Source of the DNA: Brevibacillus fulvus
GTDB lineage: Bacteria; Bacillota; Bacilli; Brevibacillales; Brevibacillaceae
Assembly (NCBI RefSeq): GCF_016908525.1
Contig: NZ_JAFBEB010000007.1
Span: 124,001-188,000, forward strand
Reading direction: 5' to 3'
Length of the DNA stretch: 64,000 nucleotides
In this document: one piece after another, positions 23,393-32,225 of the stretch
Numbering within the stretch: position 1 is the first letter of the stretch
Layout of the letters: every line of letters starts with the position of its first letter
Position numbers and translations under genes: made by a program
Notes under the pieces: generated by a model
Told to the model about the DNA's origin: nothing
Database searches by the model: none
What the model saw: only the letters and a program-made list of their open reading frames with translations

Positions 23393-26300
23393 CTATTCCG
23401 CCGATAAGGCAGCGTAAGCGGAAGGGGAGGATTCCCCGATTTGGTTAACGGCGGTGATGTAAAATTGCCCGCTTGATACCCCGTCGAAGAAATAGCTGGT
23501 ATCGGTTACGCTTCCCAACAGCAAGAATCCTTCGGAAGGATTAGGGGCGTAATAAACATTGTACGTGATCACTTCATCGGCAGCCGCGTTGCTGTTCCAG
23601 TTGAGCGACATGCCGCCCGCTGACTTGGATACGGACAATCCCGTCGGCGGACTTGGCACCTGTTGTTCAAAATGACTTTGCTCCGTTTGTTGTTCAGGCG
23701 ATTGCGCCGGCTGTTCTCCCAGCACCGGTTGGGCAGGAGACTGCCATTCGATCGTTGATCCGGCTGAAACAACCTCGGATGGTGATGATTCCTGTCCTGT
23801 GACATCAACTGCCGTCAGATAATATCCGTAGCCGGCAGAAGCGGCGCCTGTATCCGTATAGGAGAGCGCAGCCGGGTCTTTGATCGTCGCGATTTTCACA
23901 AACGATTGATCGGTGCCGGCGCGGTATAAACGATAGCCAAGCAAATCCGCTTCGCCGCCAGACTTCCAGGTAAGCACAACGTTGTTCCCGGAAGTTGTTG
24001 CCTTAACCGCACTTGGTGCAGCCGGAGTCCCCGAAACTTCAACGCGCGGATCTTCCTGGGAAGGCAGACGCTGTTCCCAATCAGGCGGACGGGCGGTCGT
24101 TGTCTTGACAACCTCCGGCGAATCGACGATCGGCTCCGGACCGCGATAAAAAATTCCCTCGGAGACAAAATCGTCAGGCGTTCCTTCTTTGGCCAGATAC
24201 CGTTGTCCATTGTACTGGACGATTTTCGCTTTTTGATGACCGTCATCCGTCTTTGTCGGGATAAATTGCCGATTAAACAGGTCGGTGATCAAATGGCCGG
24301 TCTGTTTGGACAATTCGCTCGGAAGCAGGCCCGATTTGCTGTCAACGGTCAGGCTGACGATTCCGTCCGGTTTTTCAAATTTGGCATCAGGAGGAGAGAG
24401 CGATGGAATCGTGTCGACGATCTCTTTCATCACTTTTCCCCAGATCATCATGGGAAAATACTTATCGGCATCGGGCATCGGGTACGGTTCATCAAAGCCG
24501 ACCCAAACCCCCATGGACAGCTCTGGCGTATAGCCGACAAACCATAAGTCGTTGGAACTGTTGGTCGTTCCTGTTTTTCCGGCGATATCGACGCTTCGCG
24601 GAACATAGTTGCGCACATGGGCACCGGTACCGGAATTGACGACCGTCCTCATCATGTCCGTAATCAGATAGGAAGTTTGTTCGCTGAACACGGGCACAGG
24701 CTGAATTTGATGCTTGTAAATGACCTTTCCTTCGCTGTCTTCAATCCGGTCGATCATGTACGCGTCGATGAACGTACCGCGATTGGCAAATGTTGCATAG
24801 GCGTTGGTAATTTCCTCAGCTGTCAATCCATAAGCCAAACCGCCGATTACCCCGGTGGCCGCATGATTGTCGCTATCGACCAAAGTGGTCACGCCCATTT
24901 TTTTGACATACTCCAGCGCTGTGGTGATCCCCACTTTTAGGTAGGTTTTGATCGCCGGAACGTTCCACGATTGGCGAAGCGCTTCCCGCGTACTCATAAT
25001 GCCGTGGTATTTGTTGTCCCAGTTAAGCGGAGTATGGGTGCCGTTTTGCCCATCGCTCAGCACCAACGGAGAATCATCGATCGGTGACCCCGGTTGCAGC
25101 AAGCCGAGTTCAAAAGCCGGCGCATAGGCAGCCAACGGCTTCATCGCCGAACCAGGCTGACGGGGAACAGTAGCGTGATTGGTCTGTTCCACATTAAAAT
25201 CGCGACCGCCAATCATCCCGAGAATCGCCCCGGTCTTGTTCTGAATCAGCATAGCCCCCGTCTCTTCCAGGGCATTTTCAATTTTTTCCGTTTTTCCGTT
25301 GGAACGGCGGATCGTATAGGTCCGATTTTTGCCGAAGTTTTTAGGATCAGCAGCGATGTCCTGCATAATCCGGTTGGCATCCTTATTGATCGTCGTATAG
25401 ATTTTATATCCGTTTCGCAAAATCTCTCGCCGTTTTTCCTCGACCAGCTGCTGGTACTCATTGTTGCCTACCGTTTCTTTGTCTCGTCCCTGCTCGGCCA
25501 ACTCGGAGTCGACAAGCGCTTTCGATGCTCTTTCTTCAATTTCCATCATCAGGAAGGGGAGTTCGGAGTAAGCCAGCTTGGTTGGCTTGGCCAACCGCGT
25601 CTCCAAGTCAACAGCCAAGGCTTGCTCATATTCCTGCTGGGTAATCTTGCCCGCCTCCAGCATCGATTGCAGGACAATTTTTTGACGTTCTTTTCCGCGC
25701 TTAAATCCTTCCGTAGTAAAGGGGGAATACGCGGATGGGCTTTGCGGCAGACCTGCGATATAGGAGGCTTCCGCCAGATCCAGATCTTTGACCTCTTTGT
25801 TGAAGATTCCTTTTGCTGCGGCCTGGACGCCGTATATGTTTGAACCGTTGGCATTTTTGCCCAAGTAAATTTCATTGATATAGGCTTCCAAAATCTGGTC
25901 TTTGGTGAACATCCGCTCCAACCGCAGCGCGTTGAAAATTTCCTTTGCTTTGCGGGCGTGGGTTACTTCTGTCCCCAAAATGGTCCGCTTAATCAATTGC
26001 TGGGTCAGCGTGCTGCCGCCCGTTACCACCGTTTGGTGCGTCAATTCCTGGTAAGCGGCCCGCAATGTTGATTGAAAAGAGACGCCGTGGTGGGTGTAAA
26101 AATTACGATCTTCCGTAGCGATGATCGCATTGATTAAATAGGGAGAAACATCTGGAATTTTGACCAACCGCCGGTCTTCTTCGGCACGGAGTTGGCCAAT
26201 CAGGCTTCCGTCGCTGTAATAGACAAAACCGGTCAGATAGTTGCTGAAGATTTTTTGATGATATTCCGCATAGGTCCGTACAGGCTCGTCCTTTACGAGT

Positions 26301-26458
26301 GAAGCGACATAGCCTACCACTACACCACCTGCTATGAACAAACCGATCAATCCCAATAAAACTGCCAGCTTGACGATGGCTAGCACGATCCGTCCTTTAC
26401 CGTACCGCCTTCGTTTTCGTTTGGTCGAATTCGACGCAGGCGAATGAGTATTTTGCAT
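23393..26458 (-). CDS. Class A penicillin-binding protein with two fibronectin type III domains
   Basis: This bifunctional peptidoglycan synthase is anchored by one N-terminal helix (about residues 24-52) after a basic cytosolic segment. The glycosyltransferase GT51 domain has the catalytic glutamate in ATEDRNFYTHHG (Glu116) and GGSTLTQQLIKR. The transpeptidase has SAMK (Ser437-Lys440), SWN (498-ish) and KTGTT (628-632). After about residue 810 come two fibronectin type III modules (APSAVKATTSGNNVVLTWKS and PTGLSVSKSAGGMSLNWNS) joined by a Gln/Pro-rich linker. The total length is 1021 residues. The domain plan is that of PBP1A family proteins; the tandem FnIII tail is longer than in Bacillus PonA. 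No partner gene is adjacent. Confidence 0.93.
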   Translation of the reverse strand: MQNTHSPASNSTKRKRRRYGKGRIVLAIVKLAVLLGLIGLFIAGGVVVGYVASLVKDEPVRTYAEYHQKIFSNYLTGFVYYSDGSLIGQLRAEEDRRLVKIPDVSPYLINAIIATEDRNFYTHHGVSFQSTLRAAYQELTHQTVVTGGSTLTQQLIKRTILGTEVTHARKAKEIFNALRLERMFTKDQILEAYINEIYLGKNANGSNIYGVQAAAKGIFNKEVKDLDLAEASYIAGLPQSPSAYSPFTTEGFKRGKERQKIVLQSMLEAGKITQQEYEQALAVDLETRLAKPTKLAYSELPFLMMEIEERASKALVDSELAEQGRDKETVGNNEYQQLVEEKRREILRNGYKIYTTINKDANRIMQDIAADPKNFGKNRTYTIRRSNGKTEKIENALEETGAMLIQNKTGAILGMIGGRDFNVEQTNHATVPRQPGSAMKPLAAYAPAFELGLLQPGSPIDDSPLVLSDGQNGTHTPLNWDNKYHGIMSTREALRQSWNVPAIKTYLKVGITTALEYVKKMGVTTLVDSDNHAATGVIGGLAYGLTAEEITNAYATFANRGTFIDAYMIDRIEDSEGKVIYKHQIQPVPVFSEQTSYLITDMMRTVVNSGTGAHVRNYVPRSVDIAGKTGTTNSSNDLWFVGYTPELSMGVWVGFDEPYPMPDADKYFPMMIWGKVMKEIVDTIPSLSPPDAKFEKPDGIVSLTVDSKSGLLPSELSKQTGHLITDLFNRQFIPTKTDDGHQKAKIVQYNGQRYLAKEGTPDDFVSEGIFYRGPEPIVDSPEVVKTTTARPPDWEQRLPSQEDPRVEVSGTPAAPSAVKATTSGNNVVLTWKSGGEADLLGYRLYRAGTDQSFVKIATIKDPAALSYTDTGAASAGYGYYLTAVDVTGQESSPSEVVSAGSTIEWQSPAQPVLGEQPAQSPEQQTEQSHFEQQVPSPPTGLSVSKSAGGMSLNWNSNAAADEVITYNVYYAPNPSEGFLLLGSVTDTSYFFDGVSSGQFYITAVNQIGESSPSAYAALSAE

Positions 26459-26547
26459 AGTATGTATAACCTCCTAAAAGATCGACCTAATTATACCACA
26501 TCCACCGATTACAGGCATAATGAATGTTTTTTTGAGGGGTTTCGACA

Positions 26548-26577
26548 TTGACAGAACATCTCTGGTTGTGCTATTAA
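26548..26577 (+). promoter_or_regulatory. Promoter of the T-box-tyrS unit
   Basis: TTGACA (26548-26553) and TATTAA (26572-26577) with 18-nt spacing, upstream of the T-box leader. Confidence 0.7.
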
Positions 26578-26599
26578 TAAAAACAATATCGAAATCGAG

Positions 26600-26819
26600 G
26601 CGTTGAAAGACGATAGTAGCGGGAAATTACGGCTGACAGAGAACTGGTGGGTGGTGCAAACCAGTGTCGTCTTCCTGGCGAATTACACGTCTGGAGCTTG
26701 TCGGCAATGCCGAACGGGTCAGGCCGTTATCCCTGTCGAGCGGAAAAGATGCGAGCGGCATCTTTTCAACTAGGGTGGTACCGCGAGTCAACTCGTCCCT
26801 ATCAGGGCGAGTTTTTTTA
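26600..26819 (+). promoter_or_regulatory. Tyrosine-specific T-box riboswitch
   Basis: This leader has the T-box layout. Stem I contains the AGTA element and the CAGAGAAC...GGTG...GCAAACCAG region. The specifier loop GAATTACACG carries a TAC tyrosine codon (26684-26686). The T-box sequence AGGGTGGTACCGCG (26772-26785) pairs with the tRNA acceptor end. A competing terminator follows (26791-26818: ACTCG/CGAGT and CCCT/AGGG stem with a T-run). Uncharged tRNA-Tyr should stabilise the antiterminator and turn on tyrS. Confidence 0.96.
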
Positions 26820-26852
26820 TTTTCTATGAAAAAAAGTGAGGAGACTGAACGA

Positions 26853-28115
26853 ATGGCAGAATCTACGGAAAACCTTTTGTTAACTGAAGAGCAGCAAAAA
26901 GAAGTGGAGCGTCAGATGGCGATTCTTCGCCGGGGAACCGTTGAGATTATCCCGGAAGACGAATTGCGCAAAAAACTCGAGCGGTTTGTCGTAACCGGCC
27001 GTCCTCTGAAAATCAAGCTCGGACTTGATCCGTCCGCCCCGGATATTCACGTGGGCCATACCGTTGTTTTGCAAAAACTGCGTCAATTTCAGGAGCTTGG
27101 CCATACGATCCAGTTGTTGATCGGTGACTTTACCGGCCGGATTGGCGACCCGACGGGCAAATCGGAGACTCGCAAGCAGTTGAGCGAAGAACAGATCAAA
27201 GCAAATGCGCAAAGCTATGTGGAGCAGTTTGACAAGGTGCTGGATGCCAGCAAGGTCGAGCTTGTATACAATTCCGAGTGGCTGTCGCCGATGACGTTTG
27301 CCGATGTGGTGGAATTGGCTGCCAAAACGACCGTGGCTCGCATGCTGGAGCGGGATGATTTTGAAAAGCGGTATAACAACGGCCAGCCGATCTCGATTCA
27401 CGAATTTTTCTATCCGTTGATGCAAGGATATGATTCCGTCGCCTTGCAATGCGACGTGGAATTAGGGGGAACGGACCAAAAATTCAACTTGCTGATGGGC
27501 CGCAACCTGCAAAAAGAATACGGATTGGAACAGCAAGTGGTGATGATGATGCCGTTGTTGGAAGGGCTGGACGGTGTGCAAAAAATGTCCAAAAGTCTCG
27601 GCAACTATATCGGCATCAATGAAGCTCCCAACGAAATATACGGCAAGGCCATGTCGGTACCGGATGAACTGATGTTGCGTTACTACGAACTGGCGACCGA
27701 TCTGTCCATAGAACAGTTGGAGGAACTGCGCAAAGGTCTGGCTGACGGTTCGATCCATCCGCGCGATGCGAAGATGAATTTGGCGAAAACGTTTGTCCGC
27801 ATGTTCCACGGCGAGCAGGCGGCGGAAGAAGCGGAAAACTACTTTAAGACTGTGTTCCAACAGCGAGCCTTGCCGACCGATCTTCCTGAAGTGCAGCTTG
27901 CCAAAGCGGATTATCCTGAACAGGTCAATATTGTCAACCTGATTTTTGACTTGAAACTGGCCGAATCGAAAGGCGAGGCGCGCCGGATGGTACAACAAGG
28001 CGCCGTTAAGGTGGATGAGCAGAAAGTGGCCGACATCCAGGCGGAGATTGCCTTGAGCGAAGGGATGGTCGTCCAGGTAGGGAAACGGAAATTTGCCAAA
28101 GTGCGATTGGTGTAA
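26853..28115 (+). CDS. tyrS: Tyrosyl-tRNA synthetase, TyrZ-like type
   Basis: This class I synthetase charges tRNA-Tyr. The HIGH-type motif is [14 protein letters not shown] and the KMSKS motif is [12 protein letters not shown]; the insertion [21 protein letters not shown] marks the second TyrS group (TyrZ of Bacillus). A C-terminal S4 RNA-binding domain contains [21 protein letters not shown] 26853, 9 nt after GAGGAG, gives 420 residues; the open frame further upstream runs through the T-box and is not coding. The T-box shows regulation by tyrosine availability. Confidence 0.97.
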   Translation: MAESTENLLLTEEQQKEVERQMAILRRGTVEIIPEDELRKKLERFVVTGRPLKIKLGLDPSAPDIHVGHTVVLQKLRQFQELGHTIQLLIGDFTGRIGDPTGKSETRKQLSEEQIKANAQSYVEQFDKVLDASKVELVYNSEWLSPMTFADVVELAAKTTVARMLERDDFEKRYNNGQPISIHEFFYPLMQGYDSVALQCDVELGGTDQKFNLLMGRNLQKEYGLEQQVVMMMPLLEGLDGVQKMSKSLGNYIGINEAPNEIYGKAMSVPDELMLRYYELATDLSIEQLEELRKGLADGSIHPRDAKMNLAKTFVRMFHGEQAAEEAENYFKTVFQQRALPTDLPEVQLAKADYPEQVNIVNLIFDLKLAESKGEARRMVQQGAVKVDEQKVADIQAEIALSEGMVVQVGKRKFAKVRLV

Positions 28116-28134
28116 GCAGGCAACGGGCAAAGGA

Positions 28135-28175
28135 ATAGGGTTTTGAAACGAATTACTTCCGTTTCAAAACCCTAT
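28135..28175 (+). terminator. Terminator after tyrS
   Basis: A perfect 16-bp stem, ATAGGGTTTTGAAACG/CGTTTCAAAACCCTAT, with a 9-nt loop. It lies 19 nt after the tyrS stop. The T-tract is short, but the stem is exceptionally long. Confidence 0.8.
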
Positions 28176-28303
28176 TTGCTTGTAGGACTGTCAAACTCGA
28201 CACGCTATGAACATACCGCCATATTCCCTCTATTCGAGTTAGCCCGTTCACACGTTTTTTTGAAAGAATCGCAGTGAACCAAAGCGACAAAATATACTTA
28301 AAT

Positions 28304-28338
28304 AAAAAAGAGAGAATCAATTTGATTCTCTCTTTTAT
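28304..28338. terminator. Terminator after rpsD (bidirectional)
   Basis: AGAGAGAATCAA pairs with TTGATTCTCTCT; A/T tracts on both sides let it stop rpsD on the minus strand and tyrS read-through. Confidence 0.88.
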
Positions 28339-28348
28339 TACCTTCAGA

Positions 28349-28945
28349 TTAACGGCTGTAGAACTCAACGATGAGAACTTCGTTGATTTCAGCAGGCATT
28401 TCTTCACGGTCTGGCAGGCGGTTGAACGTACCTTCCAAAGTGTTGTCATTGAAGGTGATGTAGTTTGGCAAGAAAGTGCGTGCTTCCAACGCTTCTTTCA
28501 CGACAGCCAGGTTGCGGGATTTTTCACGCAAGGTAATCACATCGCCCGTTTGTACACGGTAAGAAGGAATGTTTACTTTTTTACCGTTTACCAGGAAGTG
28601 ACCGTGGTTTACCAATTGACGAGCTTGTGGGCGGGAAGCCGCAAAGCCCATGCGGTATACAACGTTATCCAAACGGGATTCCAGCAATTTCATGAAGTTT
28701 TCACCGAGTACGCCTTGCATTTTGGATGCTTGATCGAACGTACGACGGAATTGTTTCTCGCTAACACCAAACATGTGGCGCAATTTTTGTTTTTCTTGCA
28801 ACTGGATACCGTACTCGCTCAATTTGCGGCGGTTATGTCCATGTTGTCCCGGTGGGAAATTGCGTTTAATGTCTTTGCCTGTACCATCGAGGGAGATACC
28901 CAAACGACGGGCCAATTTGTGACGAGGTCCTGTGTAACGTGCCAT
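28349..28945 (-). CDS. rpsD: 30S ribosomal protein S4
   Basis: S4 is a primary 16S rRNA-binding protein of the small subunit and, in Firmicutes, represses its own mRNA. The 198-residue protein begins [19 protein letters not shown]. The S4 RNA-binding domain [22 protein letters not shown] with [20 protein letters not shown] is intact. There is no CxxC zinc motif, so this is the zinc-free type. A promoter and a 200-nt leader lie upstream. It faces tyrS, an arrangement also seen in Bacillus. Confidence 0.98.
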   Translation of the reverse strand: MARYTGPRHKLARRLGISLDGTGKDIKRNFPPGQHGHNRRKLSEYGIQLQEKQKLRHMFGVSEKQFRRTFDQASKMQGVLGENFMKLLESRLDNVVYRMGFAASRPQARQLVNHGHFLVNGKKVNIPSYRVQTGDVITLREKSRNLAVVKEALEARTFLPNYITFNDNTLEGTFNRLPDREEMPAEINEVLIVEFYSR

Positions 28946-29147
28946 TTATTCATTCTCCTTTAATTTGGGATTCGCAGGTGTTTACTTCCGAAAGGCTAGT
29001 TCCATCTTTAGCTACACGAACTTCGGACGGTAGCGTTTCCGCATCGTGCTCCTTACGAGGAAAGACAGCCGCTGCCTGTAAGGGATGAAACTAAGAGGGT
29101 TAACCTCTCGTTTTTACCTACAATCAATGCTACCCTGCACACATACA
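28946..29147 (-). promoter_or_regulatory. Candidate S4 autoregulatory leader of rpsD
   Basis: About 200 nt of GC-richer sequence separate the rpsD promoter from its start and hold several complementary segments, including GAGAGGTTAACCCTCTT at the 5' end. Firmicute rpsD genes are known to carry a leader pseudoknot bound by S4 protein. Position and length fit, but I could not confirm the conserved fold by eye. Confidence 0.5.
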
Positions 29148-29153
29148 TTCAAT

Positions 29154-29181
29154 TTTATAGGAATAGGCAAACGTAAGTCAA
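29154..29181 (-). promoter_or_regulatory. rpsD promoter
   Basis: On the minus strand, TTGACT (29181-29176), 16 nt, TATAAA (29159-29154), about 200 nt upstream of rpsD. Confidence 0.75.
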
Positions 29182-29193
29182 GTAGTTGGGCGT

Positions 29194-31467
29194 TTAGAAA
29201 CGACTGTTTTGTTCTGCCAATTCGCCTCGTTTTTCCAAAAAGCGATAAAAGGCAACCGCAGCATCGGCGCGCGAAACCGGGGCCTCCGGCTGGAAGCGGT
29301 TGTTTTCGGCGGACATGATGCCCAACGTCGTCACAATGGCGATTGGCCCGCGCAGCTTGCTGTCTTGCACATCGGTGAAATCGGCGGCAAACAGCCGGGA
29401 GTAATCGGCCAGTTTTTTGTAACCGAGCGCTCTTACAATTAAGTCGGCCAATTCTTCACGGGTAATCGGCTCATCCGGTTTCAGCGTTTTGCTCGACGGA
29501 TCAAGCAGACCGCGATCGACCGCTGCCTCCACAGAGGCAAAGTATCGGGAATTGCTGGCAACATCGCTAAAGCTGGCTTTGCGGGCAGGGTCGGGATAGA
29601 TTCGTCCCTGATTCAAAGCGATCATCAGCATGTCGATCATCTCGCCGCGGGTAATCCGCTGTTCAGGCATAATTTTACCGTCTTTCAGCGACAAGGCATC
29701 GTATTCATACATCAACAGCAGTTCTTTTTCTGCAGGATGGCCGGACAGATCAGTCGGATCGGGACGATGCAAACTGATCGGGTTTCCGTTGGCGATATTG
29801 ATCCAGTTGCCTGTTTCTGCTTGATAGGCATAAGGCGTCTCATAAGGCGTCGTGACCAGACGATAAACGGGAAAAGCTTGCCGTTGTGTCTGGGCAGCGG
29901 ATGTGCTGCTTGCTTTTGCCTCCATTTTCACTGGTGTCTGCATGTAGACCAGTTCGGCTTCCGCTTCTTGCAACCATGCCGACAGCGCGCTTTCCGCCGG
30001 TTTTGCTGTCGGCACCCGCGCAGGATAGGATTCTTTGCCAAAATCGACATTGTAGTTGGTCAATTCTCCATTGGCAGCAAATGTTACATAAGCGGTGCCG
30101 GTCGCTGCCTGAATCCCGTTCACATAACGCTGGAACAACAGAGTGACTTGCTCGGAATCGGGGCTTGTCGGGTTCGTCGTTTTGTTCCAGTAAAACTGGC
30201 TGGCCAAAGCTGGCGTCAAGCGACGGATTTGCTTGATCGCTTCTTCCTGCAGATCGGCAGGGATGGGCAGTTCAACGCTGCCCGATTGCATCGGCATCAT
30301 CTCCGCATACTTGGAGAAAGAATAAATATCCCCATTGATCGCGTCCATGGCGATCGACAGATGCTTCTCCTGGGCGTTGTTTTCGCGCGAACGATAGTAC
30401 AGATTCCAAACAGGACGATTTCCCCGGTAATCATTCTCTTGAAAATTGATATTTTCCAACTGATAGCCAGACAGATTAAACAGCTTTTCTGCCATGGCGA
30501 TCGCGTTTTCTTGCGTTAACCGCTGGCCGCTGTGGCGAGAAGAGAGCGCGGTTTGACTGACCGGTATCAATTCTTCTTCGACATCGCGCGGTTTTAATTC
30601 CAACGTCAATTGTTTGCCATCCACCGCGTCCAGATAGAAATGGAACGGATTTTGGTAAACGAGTATCGGGCTTGGGTTTCCCCGCTGATTTTCCCAAGGG
30701 ACGATATAAGAAAGTTCCGCCCGCGTCAGCTCGGCGAATTTGTCTCGCGCTTGTTGTGCAGAGATCGCCTGTTCAACGGGGGCAAACTGGATACGGTTAT
30801 CCCAGTTCATTTGAAAGCTGGAAATCTTCCCTTGCCCATTGACATAAATGTCGATGCCGTTGTCGGGAAACGGAAGCCCGTTTACGATTCGGACAAAGCG
30901 GAAAGAATAAGAAGCTTCGCTGTTCAACGGGGTTTTGGACGGAACCGTTCCTTTTGTGTAAAGCTGCGTTTCCGCAACCTTCGTCGGGCTTTTCTCTTTG
31001 AGGAAACGCTCGGCGATTGTTTGCGCCTCCGCACGGGAAATAACCGATGAGTAGTCAGGCTGTTCCGGCGTATTTTCATGATAGTAGTAGGAAGTTAATT
31101 CCCCGGTGTCGGCATTAATGCCAACGTTAATCGAGATTTGTGGTACCCTGTCGGTCGCATCTTCTTTGACCCAGTAAAAACTCCATTCCGGAAAAGAACG
31201 CCACGCGTTGGCCGACTCAAAGGAAGAGTTGCGCAGTTCCACCCCTTTCGGCAAAGCGATCAGCTTTTGGGCCAGTTGCAAGGCCTGGCTTTGGCTTAAG
31301 TTTGCCTGGCTTGCCTGAACGGCGGAAACGGGCTTGGTGGGAAGCGGTAAAATCCCCGGCGAAGCGACGGAAGCATGATCGGCTTTGGCTGCATAAGCCG
31401 GTAATACGGGAAAAAGCAAGGCGCTTGACATCAGCAGCGCGCCTGAACGTTTCCATAATTTGCTCAT
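29194..31467 (-). CDS. Secreted S-layer-homology protein with YcdB/YcdC repeats
   Basis: This 757-residue exported protein has a signal peptide MSKLWKRSGALLMSSALLFP ending near AYAAKA. Residues of about 60-540 consist of YcdB/YcdC-type modules, each with a PepSY-like pattern (SQSQALQLAQKLIALP, ISRAEAQTIAERFLKE, LTQENAIAMAEKLFNLSG). The last 180 residues are three SLH domains: RITRGEMIDMLMIALNQGR, EPITREELADLIVRALG and APVSRADAAVAFYRFLEKR, which bind pyruvylated wall polymer. ATG 31467 follows GGGGAG; 31530 gives a non-signal extension. The PepSY-like modules suggest modulation of extracellular or spore-surface peptidases, but no partner is visible. Confidence 0.88.
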   Translation of the reverse strand: MSKLWKRSGALLMSSALLFPVLPAYAAKADHASVASPGILPLPTKPVSAVQASQANLSQSQALQLAQKLIALPKGVELRNSSFESANAWRSFPEWSFYWVKEDATDRVPQISINVGINADTGELTSYYYHENTPEQPDYSSVISRAEAQTIAERFLKEKSPTKVAETQLYTKGTVPSKTPLNSEASYSFRFVRIVNGLPFPDNGIDIYVNGQGKISSFQMNWDNRIQFAPVEQAISAQQARDKFAELTRAELSYIVPWENQRGNPSPILVYQNPFHFYLDAVDGKQLTLELKPRDVEEELIPVSQTALSSRHSGQRLTQENAIAMAEKLFNLSGYQLENINFQENDYRGNRPVWNLYYRSRENNAQEKHLSIAMDAINGDIYSFSKYAEMMPMQSGSVELPIPADLQEEAIKQIRRLTPALASQFYWNKTTNPTSPDSEQVTLLFQRYVNGIQAATGTAYVTFAANGELTNYNVDFGKESYPARVPTAKPAESALSAWLQEAEAELVYMQTPVKMEAKASSTSAAQTQRQAFPVYRLVTTPYETPYAYQAETGNWINIANGNPISLHRPDPTDLSGHPAEKELLLMYEYDALSLKDGKIMPEQRITRGEMIDMLMIALNQGRIYPDPARKASFSDVASNSRYFASVEAAVDRGLLDPSSKTLKPDEPITREELADLIVRALGYKKLADYSRLFAADFTDVQDSKLRGPIAIVTTLGIMSAENNRFQPEAPVSRADAAVAFYRFLEKRGELAEQNSRF

Positions 31468-31643
31468 GAGAATTCTCCCCTTTTCATTTCTTTCTATTGC
31501 TATGACGGAGAATAAAGGGAGATGTTTCATGAAAAGGCGGGCAAAGGAAAAAGCCCTGGCCGCCAGAAGGAAAAGGATGGAATCGCCTATTGCTTTCCTA
31601 TATAATAGGAAGTGCTATGTAAATGGTCGGGGAGGGAAATGTG

Positions 31644-32225
31644 ATGGAAACAATCCTGTACCTCATCCGTCACGGTGAAACGGCTTGGAATCAACTACGC
31701 CGCATTCAAGGGCACAGTGATATTGCACTGAACGAAACGGGCGAGAAACAAGCGGAAAAGATGGCGCTGTATTTGGCGCCTCATTCGTTTAAAGCCATCT
31801 ATTCCAGTGATTTGCAACGGGCTTTGGCAACGGCCAACCATTTGTCTGCAATCACAGGCGTTCCGGTGACAGCTCTTGCTTCCCTGCGTGAACGGTACTA
31901 TGGTCAGTTGGAAGGATTGACTTTTGAAGAAGTGAAGAAACGATTGGCGGTCGCCGATGAAGCGAGCTACGGCGCTGAACCGTTCAAAGAAGCGTTGCAG
32001 CGGGCCGTTAAGGTTTTGACCGAATTGGCGGAAAAACATTTGGGCGACACGATCGCAGTGGTTTCCCATGGAGGATTTATCAATTCGTTTCTTCACCATG
32101 TTACGGGCGGAAAGCAGGGAACGGGGATTACCCGTCTGGAAAATACGGGAGTCAATCTGTTTCGATATAAGGATAAGCAATGGGAAGTTATCAAGGTGAA
32201 TGATACGAAGCACTTGCAAAGATGA
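31644..32225 (+). CDS. Histidine phosphatase (phosphoglycerate mutase-like)
   Basis: This cytosolic phosphatase has the phosphohistidine motif LIRHGETAWNQLRRIQGHSD and the second histidine in VSHGGFIN. YSSDLQRALATANHL supplies the conserved arginine, and LRERYYGQLEGLT the acid/base region. At 193 residues it is the size of broad-specificity phosphatases such as PhoE or of alpha-ribazole phosphatase; the substrate is not decidable. ATG 31644 lies 7 nt after GGGGAGGG, better than GTG 31641. Its last 4 nt overlap the next start (ATGA), so it is translationally coupled to the GGDEF gene. Confidence 0.88.
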   Translation: METILYLIRHGETAWNQLRRIQGHSDIALNETGEKQAEKMALYLAPHSFKAIYSSDLQRALATANHLSAITGVPVTALASLRERYYGQLEGLTFEEVKKRLAVADEASYGAEPFKEALQRAVKVLTELAEKHLGDTIAVVSHGGFINSFLHHVTGGKQGTGITRLENTGVNLFRYKDKQWEVIKVNDTKHLQR

